This document shows, in pieces, positions 33,613-46,464 of a stretch of DNA of 64,000 bases (position 1 is its first letter; each line of letters opens with the position of its first letter). Made by a program: the position numbers and the translations under genes. The notes below the pieces were generated by a model, which made no database searches, was not told the DNA's origin, and worked only from the letters and a program-made list of their open reading frames with translations. Origin of the DNA: Chloranthus sessilifolius. Its lineage: Eukaryota; Streptophyta; Magnoliopsida; Chloranthales; Chloranthaceae. The stretch spans positions 6,082,001 through 6,146,000 of the forward strand of contig CM037591.1 in the NCBI GenBank assembly GCA_021018995.1, read 5' to 3'.

Positions 33613-33873
33613 AAGGCTGCCAAGGCCCACAATACCAATGCCGGCAAATCCTACAATGTCGGCTGTCGCCGCTGCCCACTCCCACCGGCCACTATAGTCG
33701 TGTCGGTAAAATTTTCATCTTCTTTTTCTTCTTCTTTAATATGCAATTAAGACTTACTTTAAAGTTTTCTTAATAATTGTTTACTTCTATTTCTATCAAT
33801 AGAAAGTGTTTGTTTATTTATCGATTCTATGTTGCTTAGAGTCCCAAGTCAATTAGGAGGCCTAATTAGAAAG

Positions 33874-34349
33874 CAATGTTTTTAAAACCAAATCGGAGCT
33901 AAAAGGGACTGGTTCGGTTCAAACTGGTTCAACCACAGTCAGACCGTGGTTGAATCGTAACATCATTAACAAAATTAATTAATTAAAATTAATTTTTTAA
34001 ATCGAATCCGAATTCAAACCGTAAAAGAGATTGGTTTGGTAAGTCTTTATCAGATTGTTTATTGATTTTTTAGGCCTCAAATTGCATACATTTCATTATG
34101 GGTAATTTGTAGATTCTTTACCCGAATTTTTTGGCGCTAAATATTGTACTACAGTCTGTACTGATGCTAAGAACATCCGGTTCGACAGCCAGGTCCGATT
34201 CAAACGGTTCATTGGTTAAACCGAATGGTTCTCCGGTTTACTACGGTTCACAGAGACAACCAACATCAACACCAAACCGAACCACATCCTCTGCCGGTTC
34301 CTGGTTAAATTGGTCGAACCAGCTGGTCCGGTCTGGCTTTAAAAACACT
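33874..34349. mobile_element. Mutator-type MITE with GGTTCGG motifs
   Basis: 476 bp between the perfect 9-bp direct repeat ATTAGAAAG (33865-33873 and 34350-34358). The ends CAATGTTTTTAAAACC and (complement) AGTGTTTTTAAAGCC match, and the interior carries many GGTTCGG/AACCGG-type words in both orientations. No coding capacity. Confidence 0.85.
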
Positions 34350-35190
34350 ATTAGAAAGTGTTTAGGAGCTTTTGTTTTTATCTTTTATATACATGTAAAA
34401 AGATTCAGAAAATGAAGAAATAAGATTAACTTTTTATGCGCTTGAGAATTGAGTTTCTATTGAAAAACAAAAAGGGGTTTCGACAGTTCTTACTCTGGTC
34501 TGTTGTAGGTTGCGGGAGTTCTGACTCTGACCTAAAATAGAGGCTTTTGAGTCTTTGATCGTAGACTTTTAGAGGGTCTTGATCCTCTTAGAATAGCTAC
34601 TGAAGATACAGTCTTTTAAGATTGGTTCTGCGGCTGATTTCAGAGGTCTTTTAGTCGTTGTTTCATCTATGATTGTTGTTGATTATTGGGCTATTGTTGT
34701 TGTTGAGATTTGATTATAGTGACATCTGCTGTTATTGCTACTCTTTAATTATCTCTTCCAGAATTTCATTGTGCTAAAATATATATATACTAGTAAATTT
34801 AATTAAATGTTGAAGTTGATTTTTAGACATCTATCGAGTATGATAACCATGATTTGAAATATCACCCGAGAAGAGACATCTCGGGCGATGCGTTTCACAT
34901 CTCGAGGCTTAGCGAGAAGAGCAACAGAAAACTTCTTGCCATGAGACGTACTAATACTCAAAGTAAAATTTGTATAGTATGTTATATTAGTACACACACA
35001 TTAAAACGTACTAATTATCATTATTGAGACGTAGCATTGTTTTCACTGATTGGATCTAACTTATGTGATGAGTTTATGAAGGTTATCATGTTTCACCCAA
35101 ATTTGTCCGCTCAAATATCTGCTATTGTTCTTATTTTTAAACGACTAAGATTAAAACTTATTGATTAAAGCGGTTTGAAAAATCAATCAA

Positions 35191-35324
35191 CCCGACGTGG
35201 CCAAACTCCCTCCCTTATATTTTAACTAAAGTTCTTACTAGGTCAGAGCAAGTTGGGTCAAGAGTATATAGTTGATCCAACCTGACCCAAGCAAATGGGG
35301 GCACCCCTACCCGACCCAATGGCT
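35191..35324. repeat. 134-bp dispersed repeat, copy 2
   Basis: Partner of 32971-33104; here only this portion is present, directly followed by a Mutator-type MITE. Confidence 0.7.
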
Positions 35325-35343
35325 CAAGCCTCCGAAACACGCT

Positions 35344-35757
35344 GGATACCTCTAACGCGTCCACACGTTCTCCGAAAGCGCCCACATCTCATACCCCTTG
35401 AAAATCATTGATTCCTTCGAATGAGATGACTGAGATCATTTTTCACCTATATCTTTCACTCAATAGATCTTAAGATGATGGTGCACCTATCAAACATTCA
35501 GTTTGTGATTCAACGTGTCATAGATTCCAAAAAAATGGCCAAATAATCACATTTGAGTGTGATATTTGTCATATGATTCTAGGGCATTTTTTAAGTTTTT
35601 GTGACACATGGAATAAAAAATTGACCATTTGATAGGTGGGCCATGATCTGAACATCTATTTTGTGAAAATAAGTATGATAAGCAATCTCTATCATCTCAT
35701 TCGAAGGAATCAATGATTTTCATGGAGTCTCGGATGTGGGTGCGTTTAGAGGTACCC
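35344..35757. mobile_element. foldback MITE, family of 36635
   Basis: Ends GGATACCTCTAACGC and (complement) GGGTACCTCTAAACGC. The inner arms around AATCATTGATTCCTTCGAA pair over about 100 bp. No target duplication is visible; the right flank runs straight into a TA microsatellite. Confidence 0.75.

Positions 35758-35762
<5 letters not shown>

Positions 35763-35800
<38 letters not shown>
35763..35800. repeat. TA microsatellite
   Basis: Nineteen TA units, directly right of the MITE end. Confidence 0.95.
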
Positions 35801-35801
<1 letters not shown>

Positions 35802-36379
35802 CCTTTGGTATAAAAGTGGAAAGTAAAATCTATAAATGATATTATTAGATTCGGTTCATCTTTGGCATATTCCTTCCTAACATATGTATATGTATATATA
35901 AAAGTGGAAAGTGAAATCAATAAATGGTGTTGTTAGATTCCTTTCATCTTTGAAATATTCTTTCCTATCATATATAGAAACAGAATATATATATGCAAGT
36001 TAACAAAAAATATTTATTCATTGTAGCAAACCTTTCTTTTTATTTATTTTTTAATTAATAATAGAGAAGCAAACCACAAAAAACTCTCCCTAATAAATGT
36101 AGTGATTCATAACTGTGTACGAGATAAAAGCCTCTTTGTAATAAATGCAGCCGGTTGAATCATAAACTATACCTTGGGTATTGTCATATGCAATCATAAA
36201 TTTTAGGTACAGACTTTTCTAACAGCCATTCAAGTACCAAAATAGTGTTTAAATGGTCATATACCATCAATTGTTAAAGATGTTGGTGATTTATACCATC
36301 AAAGTGATAGATCAAAGATTTTAGTGCAATAGATCCAAAAATGGAGCTTTAGGGAGGTTTAAACCTTTTGATCCATAGA

Positions 36380-36425
36380 CTTTAATATCAACCATTGTTT
36401 TCAATTGTAATGGTTGATATTAAAG
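36380..36425. repeat. 17-bp hairpin
   Basis: CTTTAATATCAACCATT and its perfect complement separated by 12 bases, within otherwise unclassified sequence. Confidence 0.8.
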
Positions 36426-36634
36426 ATCATCAATCAGGTGCTTCACATCCACTTATAGGCATATTTCTATGGGCTAAGTCATGTTCCAATGATAGATTGC
36501 CACTTGGACATTGCAGATGTGCACCACGTTGCAAAATGATAAGAACAGTTTAATGGTGTAAGATTAAAAGTCTAAGTTTAATGGTGCAAGATCATTTAAA
36601 CACCATTTGATGTTTAAACGATAAGGAACCATTA

Positions 36635-37038
36635 GGATAGCTTTAAACACACCCGCCGAATCTTGCTAGGCTAAAAACCATTGATTGCTTTACATAAGAC
36701 GATGGAGATCATTTTTCGCTCCAATCTTCCACACCATGGATCTTGAGATCATGGCACACCTATCTGACGGTCATTTTTCGATTCCACTTGGCACAGATCC
36801 CAAAAAAGTAGCCCTCACGTCTCATTTGATTGTAATGTGTGCCACATGATTTTAAGGTCATTTTTTTGGGATCAGTGCCATGTGGAAACAAAAATATACT
36901 GATACGGGAGTTGTAATTTCAAGATCCCATGTGTGGAAGATTGGAGCGAAAAACGATCTCCATTTTCTTATATAAAGCAATCAATGATTTTTAGTGTAGG
37001 TGCCTAACAAGATTTAGTGGGTGCGTTTAAAGCTACCC
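36635..37038. mobile_element. Mutator-type foldback MITE
   Basis: 404 bp; ends GGATAGCTTTAAACACACCC and (complement) GGGTAGCTTTAAACGCACCC. Flanks GAACCATTA (36626-36634) and GAACCGTTA (37039-37047): a 9-bp target duplication with one change. Long inner arms (GATCATTTTTCGCTCCAATCTTCC) pair. Confidence 0.88.
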
Positions 37039-37810
37039 GAACCGTTATCCCTAAATTCTATCTTGGCAATAATGGGTTTGAATGTTGATCTAAATATTTA
37101 GATTTGCGCCTACTATCAGATGGCAAATTGTTGACTTCACGTCGCGCACAACTCAAAAAGAGACTTCACAAACTTTTGATGACACCCTTATCGCGTTTAC
37201 GTGTCTTGGACTTGTGCCCTGTCCAACATCTTACCATCTGATGATAGAAACATGATCTAAAGATCTATTAGGTGGGAGATTAGAAAGAAAATCGATATTT
37301 ATCATCTAATTTTAAGCAATCAACGACTTTACACAGTCGACTCATAGTTGGGATGAAAGAATCGATTGTAGCAAATAATATACCCTTAATGCAAATTTGA
37401 AAGAGGTAGTACAAGTTAGTAGAGCTTCCGAGCAAGTTAGCAAAGCCCTATTTTCCCTATTCTATAAACTTTTCTTCTTACAAATTGCTATTTTTTGTTT
37501 TATGAAAAGAGTCATTTGGTTTTCATTACATAACCACAGACAATTCATCATCGGTCATTAAATTTCATTTCAAGTAAAGATGAAGTGCCAGTAACAATTT
37601 CTTTTTAGGCTTTTTAAGTTTTTATTTACATTTTTTGAATGAATTTCATTTCATCACCATCACTAAGCAACGATGTCAAGTAAAACAATTGTTTTTTAGT
37701 TATTTTAAATAATCTCTTACTATTTTTTCTCATTATTTCTTCCTCATCTTGGCTAAGATTAAGCGTCCAGTAAAGCAATTATTTTAGGTATTAAATATTT
37801 CATTTATTTG

Positions 37811-37812
<2 letters not shown>

Positions 37813-37896
<84 letters not shown>
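37813..37896. repeat. AT microsatellite
   Basis: About 84 bp of uninterrupted AT dinucleotides. Confidence 0.97.
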
Positions 37897-37900
<4 letters not shown>

Positions 37901-38483
37901 TTCTCTTTAGATATTAGGTCTTTTGGTTGAGCTCAAAAGATCGACATCTCTATTGTTTCGCCCTTTTGCATATGCTACCAAGGTAATTTTTTTGGAACTT
38001 TTAAATTTAATTATTATTTTTATTTTTTTTCTAACTTTTTAGGGTTTTGCGACTTTTGTCTATAGCATTTTAGGGGTTTTCCTTTGCACTAACTTTTTTT
38101 ACTTTTTTTTTCACTTTCAATTGATAATTCCCGAACAACAACTCCACTTAGTCAATCAATTGATTTCTGCATGGGCAGAACTATCTAATCTGTCAGGAAC
38201 AAAAAGTTTCTTCAAAACTACTTTTCGGAAAAAGGAAAGTTTGAACCGTGCACCTATTGCCACCCTTGGCATCTAGTGTCAATCGACAGAGATATACTTC
38301 CGAAAAAATACCTCTTGTACTCCGAAAATAGAGATTTGAACCCTTTAAGTCCGCACTTTAGAAGGTTTCTTAGAGTCTTTAGAGTCCATATTTTAGAAAT
38401 TCATCTTTATTAAAACCACTCTTAGGGTAGTCCTTTCCATCATCTTAGTCAAAATATTATTTCCTCTTCCCTAACCTTTAGCT

Positions 38484-38915
38484 ATGGCACCCATCCGGTA
38501 TCAAGCCCGATCTGCAGTGAAGAAATTGAAGGAACCAGCTCGGAAACGTGCATGCTATCACTCACCTCGATCACGACCTGATTTATAAAATAGCGAAGTC
38601 ATCGACCTCGACGTAGAATCAAATCATGAAGTTAAATCGAGCTTTGAACGTTCCGCCGATGCCATAAACGACCCATCAAAGAACTTAATTCCGACCTATT
38701 TATAGGCGGAATTAAATCCGCCACCGCCTCTCGTACCACCACCTTCTACCCCACCAACATCTCCGCCACCGCCTCTCGTACCACCACCTTCTACCCCACC
38801 AACATCTCCGCCACAAGCGCCTATTCCACCACCACGCGAGGGCGGAATCACAGAGGAGATGTGGAATTATGCATTCCCGAAGCCGAAGGAAGGAAGATCC
38901 TCCATGGATGACTAA
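38484..38915 (+). pseudogene. proline-rich frame in Tat-like element
   Basis: One frame from ATG 38484 (MAPIRYQARSAVKKLKEPAR) to TAA 38913-38915 (EEMWNYAFPKPKEG near the end), broken by only two stops (after SRSRPDL-like PRSRPDL and after IPTYL). A basic N-terminus, an acidic middle (VIDLDVES), then a proline-rich part formed by a 45-bp unit repeated twice at 38718-38807 (PPPPLVPPPSTPPTS). I do not recognise it. It lies about 2.1 kb upstream of a Tat-type 3' LTR, so it may be an accessory frame of that element. Confidence 0.5.
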
Positions 38916-41045
38916 AGGTTTAGGAATGGTACTCTTAAGGATTGAGTTTAGATTTTAGTCTTAGGTTCTTCTAATATTTTTAGATTTTAGTTTCCTCCAT
39001 GTTTTAGATTAAGTTCTTTTTAGACTCGTTTTAGACTTAGGTTATGTTCTTTTTCAATAAGTGTAATAATTTGCACAAATTTAATAAAAGTTTAGTAGTT
39101 AGTTGTATTTTTAATTTTGATCACAATACCTTTCACTTGGTCCACCAATTAGTTTTCGATTGCAGTAAACTGGTTTGGGGGGTCTTTTACGCTCTCCAAT
39201 ATTTTCACCAATGAAGACATTGGCTGACTCAGGTTTGGGGGGGTATTTCCTTTGATGCATATGTATAGAATTTATTATATTAAAAAAAAAAAGAAAAAAA
39301 AAAAAAGAGTCTGTTCTCGGATATTAAGGTACATCAGTCAATCGATTGAGACCAACTGCCTCAATCGATCGACTGATGATCAACAAACTTATTGGAAATC
39401 CTTATCAGTCAATCGATTGAGGAATTGGAGTCAATCAATTGACTGATGACAATTAGACTTATGAATTTCGAATTTCATTCATTATCTTAAATTGGTGATG
39501 ATCGAAAATTCTTTAAAGATTGTTATCATGCCATGACTGTTTTAGGAATGCTCATTAATTTCAACATAGGATGAATGATGATTTGCATAATTTATGCCTG
39601 AAAATTTTTGTTCCATCGCATTGCTTGAAGTCCCAAATCTGAGAGTTTAAGTCAAGAACTATAAATCTCAAGATTCCAAAGGAAGACTAAATCCCAGTGA
39701 GATGTGAAACATGTCATCGTTTTTTTTATGAGTGCTAAAAATATGCGGAGTATCTTTGAACTTCATTCCCAATTGCTGAAATCTCGTATAATTTATTTTG
39801 ATTTGTTGATTTTGCATATGTTATATCATTGTACTAGAAAACATTGTATAAAAATTCAAGGCAAATAGGCATTAATGCCATCATGAGAGGAGATGATCAA
39901 AGGCCATCTTTGGATTGATTGTGCCTAAAATATCCCACCATACATTAATTTATCTTGTTGCACCCCCTTTGAACCTTGACTGAAACATTTTATCCCGAAA
40001 TATTTCTTGTTAAGCTATATTGACCATACCCCACACCGGTTTTAGAATGAGAGCAAGAAAGGAAATTGAGAGTTGTGGCAATAATATTTGTAAGGAATAT
40101 ACGGCATAAAAGCAGAAAAGGAAAAAGAAAAAGAAAATTCAGCTTAGTGCAAGAAGTAGAGAAATATATGAAAAGGATGTTAAAAAGAAAAAGAAAAAAA
40201 AGAAAGAGAAAAGTGTATGATGAAAAGGAAAGGGTTCCAGAGAATTCAAAAGTGTGAAAAATATCAGAAAATCAATTGTCTCTTCTACCAATTTCTCGGA
40301 GAAACTTGAATCCAATTTTCTCTTTCTTTCGTAACCTTCACCCAAGCCCCATTATAACCTTTGAAAGACCTTTTTGATCCAATCATGAATGATAAATTCT
40401 TTGTGGAGAGTGATTATACAATATCTATGGTGCTTGGTATATACATGCTTAAAATACAAATATCTTTCTGAGATTTCTTTTAAACATTCTTTTGATGTAC
40501 TGCCTTTCTTATAGCATGTGAGATCTTTCTAATTTGTATTATAATTCTATCTCACATATGAGTGAAAAATAAAACTGTTCATCATGAGCGATTTCATTTC
40601 GAGTGTATACCTATGGTGAGAATTGAGTCTAGATATGAAATCTAAAGATTTTTAGTTTAAACTTATTCTCAGATAAAAGAACTTTAGCAGCGAGAAGTGC
40701 ATAAAACTATGGGCATGAGTTATGAGCATTGGAAAAACAATGAACTAAATTGAATGAGCCTTATGAAAATAAGTAGGGACAATAGCATCTTATAAGAATT
40801 CACGGATAATTAACCATGCAAGGGCATGACTACAATTCTGAAAATTCATAAGCTTTGAAGTTTGTAGGTACCTTCACTGAAAACCTTCAGGAGACAAAAC
40901 TCCTCCACTAGGGATCACCTAAGGGTTTAAAGGCTTGTTGCATAGGCTAAATGTAATCGAGTTCCTTATGAGAGTGGCATTCATTTGCTAAATTGATTAG
41001 TTATTCTCTTTGCTCGATGACTAGCAAAGTGTAGGTTTGAGGGTG
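38916..41045 (+). mobile_element. 3' non-coding part of Tat-like element
   Basis: Contains two GTTTGGGGGG words near 39175 and 39231, inverted CAATCGATTG units at 39335-39450, purine-rich tracts near 40100-40220, and ends in TGCTCGATGACTAGCAAAGT..GTTTGAGGGTG at about 41011-41045, the polypurine-type ending usual for Tat/Athila-lineage elements. No coding frame believable. Confidence 0.5.
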
Positions 41046-42412
41046 TGATCAGTGTCGGAATATGACTATATTTTGCACCTTAATCCCTACATTTAGCTAG
41101 CCGATGAAAGCATCTGATGGTTGTTATGTAGTTTCAATGTTTATAGGTATTTCTGACCGTTGAGGTGTAAAAGAGCATAAAAGAAGATAATTAAAGGTTA
41201 TACAAGAGCAATGGACTAAAAGTCAAAAGAAGCACAAAAATCTGTGAAGTAACCCAACATTCACCAGGAGAATGAGATTTTATCCCTAAGTGTTAATCGA
41301 TTGAGGACTAAGTGTCAATCGATTGGCAGGAGAAGACAGCTTTGTCCCCACTTACTTCGAATTAAAAGTCAATCGATTGAGATTTAATTCTCAATCGATT
41401 GAGGCTATTAGGGATAAGGTTTGCTCAACCCTATAAAATGGAAACTACGACTTGTGTAAAAGGATCGTCATCTTCTTCTTTTTCATTATTGTTGGGAGAT
41501 TTCTTTTCTTTTCTTTGAGGGTCACTCTCTCTCAGTAGATTGTATTAGGGTTTAATTTTTCTTCATTTTTATAGTTTTGAGAGCATAGATTGTACCTAGG
41601 AACAAAAACATTGTAAGGATAATTTTGTGATAAATAAAAGAGCATTATTAAAATGATGTCTTCAAATCTATAACGGACTTGTACACCGAGGATGAGCGGC
41701 TAAAGTTATTTGCTCAAGGAGGAAGCGAACCGGAGATAAGTAACTATTCTATTATTGTTTCTACAATTTTATGGTATTGTCATTGAATCATTATGTTATA
41801 AGTGTGTGCTTGGTTGAATATTATCAAGTCTTCATTTATAGTCATTGATCATGGTTATCAGCGACCATAAAAGAAGCACTCCATCTAAATCTGTTCCTAC
41901 AGGCCGATCTAGGCTGCAGAATGATTGATTTATCATTATCGTGACTTAGAATTTTGAGATATGCTATCCTTTTTATATGATTCATACCGCAATGATAGGC
42001 TGAGTCATAGTTTTTAGATAGGGTATGTCGGATCAATAGTCGTATTTTTCTCGATTCATTTGTTTTCCTAATAAATGATGGTGTTTTGATTTTAAATGAA
42101 ATTGTGAGATTGAATGGTAGAAAAGTTACGAATCAAAGGTCAGCTAACTCCTTAATCAATTCATAGACTGTCATTTTTCTTCTTTATCATAATTTGTTAT
42201 GGCCTAGATTGATTGACTTTCTTTTATTGCATTGAGAATCGTGTGGTACTTGTGTGGTAAATTAAACTTTCTCCCTTGGTACTTTCTTGGGTGTCTTAAA
42301 TCTTTTTAAGGATTAATTAAATTTCACGTTTTCCTGTGGGTTCGACACCCTTGATTTCTCCGTGCTACGATAGATCTTGTGCACTTGCAAGGGTATATTT
42401 TAAAACCGATCA
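41046..42412 (+). repeat. LTR of Tat-like element
   Basis: 1367 bp, TGATCAGTGTCGGAATATG to AAAACCGATCA. The typical 3' phrase CCTGTGGGTTCGACACCC is near 42334. CAATCGATTG palindromes occur four times at 41293-41405, just upstream of a TATA box, CCTATAAAATGG, at about 41429-41440. No partner LTR is in the window. Confidence 0.65.
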
Positions 42413-43960
42413 GGGCCTTAATGGCTACCATCACTATTCAACCGATAATCTTCGATTGAATCAGAGAGCTCCAAGAGTCCGATGATGAGCTTATGGCTAT
42501 TAGAATAGATGTAGTCAGAGGGGACCAACCTAAACTCTCTCTACGAGAGGATGGTGCTTTACTTTTCAGAGGGCGACTTTGTGTGTCATCCGACATTCAG
42601 ATTCAGTGTCAGATTCTTGATGAAGCACACAAGTCAAAATATACCATCCACCTGGGGTGTACAAAAATGTATCAGGACCTTAAGAAAAGCTTTTGGTGGA
42701 GAGGTTTAAAAAAAGAGATAGCTAACTACATATCAAAATGTTTAGTGTGCCAACAAGTTAAGATCAATCATCAAAATCCATCTGGCTTGTTACAACCATT
42801 ACCCATTCCTGAGTGAAAGTGAGAGAATATTTCAATGGAATTCATCATCAGTTTGCCAAAAACTATGAAAGGGTATAATGTCATTTGGGTGGTCATCGAC
42901 CATTTGACAAAATCCCCACCCTTTCTACCTTATCATACTATGTATACCGCTGACCAACTAGCTAATTTGTACATCAGAGAGATCATCAGACTTCATGGCA
43001 TTCTAATTAGCATCGTCTCAGATAGAGATCAATTATTCACATCAAAGGTTTGGAAAAGTTTCTAAGAATTTCATCCTGCTTTCCACCCTTAGTCTGATGG
43101 TCAGACAGAAAGGGTAAATCAAATGATTGAGGATATGCTTCGGGCTTGTGTGTTAGATTTTCAGGGATTTTGGGATAAGCATCTACCATTAATCGAATTT
43201 GTCTACAACAATAGACAATAGGTACTAGACAAGCATTGGGATGACTCATTTTAATGCACTCTATGGTCAGAGATGCAAATCTCCACTTAATTACGAAGAG
43301 GTTGGATAAAGTATCTTGTTAGGTCCAGAACTTATTGAGAGTGCAACCGAAGTCATTAAAGTGATTCGAGAAAGACTAAAGACGACACAAATTTAGTAGA
43401 AGAGTTATGCGAACCTAGAAAGAACGAATGTTGAGTTTCAGGTAAATTAATGAATAATTATTATTATTAAGTTTTTGAAATAATTTGTATTCCTCATAGA
43501 GTCATGTAAATGTTTTTCTTCCAAAAAGGAGACAAGGTCTTTGTTAAAATATCATCGACTAAGGAAGTAATGTGATTCGGGAAGCGTGGCAAGCTAAGCT
43601 CACATTATGTTGGACCCTTTGAGATTCTGGGTCGGGTCGATGAGGTTGCTTATCAGATTGCCTTACCGCCTATGCTTTCCAGCATGCACAACGTCTTTCA
43701 TGCGTCTATGTTGTGGAAGTACATAAAGGATTCATCTCATATTCTGGACTATACACCTCTCAAGCTCCATGAAGATATGACGGTAACAGAAGAGTCAATG
43801 CAAATTCTTGATCGTAAGGAACAAATCTTGTGTACCAAACGGATCCCGCTCGTACTTGTGAGGTGGCAGAATCATTCATTTGATGAGGCCACCTGAGAAT
43901 GCGAGACTAAGATTCGTGACAAATATCCACATATCTTTGAATAAGGTACATAAATTTTTG
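42413..43960 (+). pseudogene. Tekay integrase and chromodomain, 5' lost
   Basis: Begins mid-polyprotein at the very end of the Tat LTR. Motifs: LLFRGRLCVS, the zinc finger (HLGCTKMYQDLKKSFWW and CLVCQQVK), then MEFIISLPKTMKGYNV, VVIDHLTKS, ISIVSDRDQLFTSKVW, DGQTERVNQMIEDMLRA, then MLSSMHNVFHASMLWKYI and the Tekay-type chromodomain (ILDRKEQILCTKRIPLVLVR, WQNHSFDEAT). Two adjacent Trp codons near 42816 have become TGA. Followed by the polypurine tract and LTR. Confidence 0.88.
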
Positions 43961-43965
43961 AGGAC

Positions 43966-43989
43966 GAAAATTCTATAAGGAGGGGAAAA
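43966..43989 (+). promoter_or_regulatory. Tekay polypurine tract
   Basis: TTCTATAAGGAGGGGAAAA directly before the LTR, after GAGGACGAAAA: the typical Tekay/Del 3' junction and plus-strand primer. Confidence 0.85.
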
Positions 43990-44644
43990 TGTATCGACTC
44001 GGATTTTCATGTCATTGATAAACCTAAATAACTTATATGTGTTTAATAAGGTATACACCGCATGCCTTGACTTTTCAAAACGTTTTAACTAAAGAATACA
44101 CCTTATGGTTTTCACAACTCGTACATTTATTTCTGCCTTTAATTGACATAAGTTATGTGGTAGCCTATTAGTTAAAGGCTTGAGTTAGAGATAAGAGGTT
44201 AAAGGATCAAACCTTAGTTTGTAGGTTTTAAACCTTTATTTTGAGCCTTGAAGTAAAAGCCCATACATCTTTCTTTAGTGTGTTTGCCTAACACCGATCT
44301 GTTTTTCTTTTTCTTCTTCTTAAGAAAACCCTAGCTGTCACCACTCTTCTTCCTCAACCCACCCTTAAATATTTTAGATATTCTTTCACAATAATCACCT
44401 TGATCATTTCCACCATCAAGATCAAGGAGGAAGGAGGAAACCGTGGACGAACGATAGCGTTGAACGTCAAAATCCTCAACCTCCATCACCGTAGGATCAC
44501 GATTCACGCTTCAAGAGGTGAATAAACATTGTCTTTTATTCTCGAATCTGATTTTGCTTATTTCCATATATTATATCTCTTAGTTTCGGATTTTTATTCT
44601 TATTTTCATAATTTAATTGCAAACCCTAGACCTACAAAAAATTT

Positions 44645-45275
44645 GAAATCGACCGATTGACTACACTTTTCGATCGATCAATTTCAGGCCGAGTACAAGG
44701 ATAAGGGTTAATTCGTCAGTCAATCGATCAATTCTCAAATCGATCAATCGATTTTGGCATCAAAATTCGTTCCAGATTGTCGTCTCTGTTTATAACATTA
44801 AATTATATAACTGATCAATCAAAATATTACACCGATCGATCGATTGAATAAAAAATTCGAAAAACAATCATTCTACACTGAGACTGAGGTAAATCATACA
44901 TGAACATATATTTGCCATTAATTTCGACCTATCGATTTAATTGTTCGATCGATCGATTCTGATAGATACCATTAAATAAAGAAAATATATTTGCTTACAG
45001 TCCCGATCGATCGACCCATAGTTTGATCGATAGATTAACCTACATAAATATAAGTTAATTATTTCTCGAGTTGACCGAATGACTTATGATCCATTAAATT
45101 CAATCGATTGACTCTCATTCTCAATCGATCGATTCTGGACAAAATCGATTAAACTGGTTACCTTACACTTCTTTTTTATTTCGGTCAATCGACTTTCAAT
45201 TCCAATCGACCAATCGGGACCCGAATTGAATAACGTATATCACATTTCAATTGACCGATCGATGTACAAACCTAT
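44645..45275. repeat. ATCGATCGAT palindrome cluster in LTR
   Basis: More than a dozen ATCGATCGAT, CAATCGATTG or CGATCGATCG units, less regularly spaced than the 1787-2258 array, upstream of the AGTTAGGGGAA block at about 45378. Confidence 0.8.
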
Positions 45276-46368
45276 GGAAGTTGATATGTCGCTTGTGTAT
45301 GTAATATAGGAGAGAGAATCGGGTGGAATCAATAGGAATCGTCTTACCCCTTTCTCATACGACATTGGAAAAACAAGTTAGGGGAATTTCAACGATCAGC
45401 TATATTTTATAATTCTGATTTATAGGTATTGGTGATATGAATAAATTGAATATTATTTGCTATTTGGTATGATACATGCCCACTCGTTTCTTATGATTGT
45501 TGAACTTTTGAACACGAAAATTGAAAACATTAGAATCTCATTGAATCTCTTATGAATCTCATTAAAATTAAAAGCATCGGAATCTCATTACATCTCCTAT
45601 GAATCTTATTGAAATCGAAAACATTGGAATCTCATGGAATCTCTTATGAATCTCATTGAATTTTTTAAAATTGATTATGAACTTTGAACCAATTAAAAGT
45701 TGTTATATGTTCTCATCGAACCTCAGAATTTGACTTAAATTTTGAATTAATTATGAAGTACGAATATGATATTATATTTTAGAACATTGCATGTGATTAT
45801 AGGTTAAAGTGAACGAATCTTGTGCGACGACACGCATTAAACCGTGCTTCGGCACATATTGAATGACGCTATTGCACGCATTGAACCGTGACGACGGCCC
45901 TTTGAACCACACGAGCTTTCTCATAACGCAGGGGCTACGACATTTGGAAAAATTGTTCATTGAACAACGATGATTAGGATTCTCATTGGATTTGACATCG
46001 ACTCTAGCGCTATATTTGCGATAAAGATTATTTAAGTTATATTTTTAAGTCATTCATGAACATAAGAATTTGCATATGAATGACAAGAAGAAAACACCAT
46101 GAATGAACACTCATATGAAATCACCTTTGATCTTTTGAATATGACATCAAAACCTTACCGTAGGTGATATCATTCAAGATCAATTGCACTTTAAGTTGTT
46201 TACCTTAAAACACAAATGTGTTGTGACTCCTTTTATTAAGGCATCTTAGTTATTAAACATAAATAGATCACTAAAAATTATGCATTGGCAGGTTAAGGTA
46301 CAATTGATATTTGAGACTTCCCTACTAAGCATGTGGGCTTTTAGCTTACCCCAATACTATGTTTCACA

Positions 46369-46464
46369 GGTACTAACATTAGCAAGGATCCTGAGCTTGA
46401 AGAGGACCCTGATTTTATACTAGACGACGAGAAAGATCTTCCACCCAAAGATTTTTATCTATAG
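46369..46464 (+). other. acidic mini reading frame inside LTR
   Basis: After the acceptor-like TTTCACAG|GT it reads GTNISKDPELEEDPDFILDD then EKDLPPKDFYL and a stop. Unbroken in this LTR. Confidence 0.45.

Noticed and set aside
34803..34997. 64-codon minus-strand frame
   Set aside because: Isolated, no motif, AT-rich region between MITEs.
40066..40257. Lysine/arginine-rich small protein
   Set aside because: Translation of a purine-rich GAAAAA tract in the Tat-like 3' region.
45772..45960. 62-codon minus-strand frame
   Set aside because: Falls within the Tekay LTR, opposite strand, no conservation with the homologous LTR at 3030-3130.
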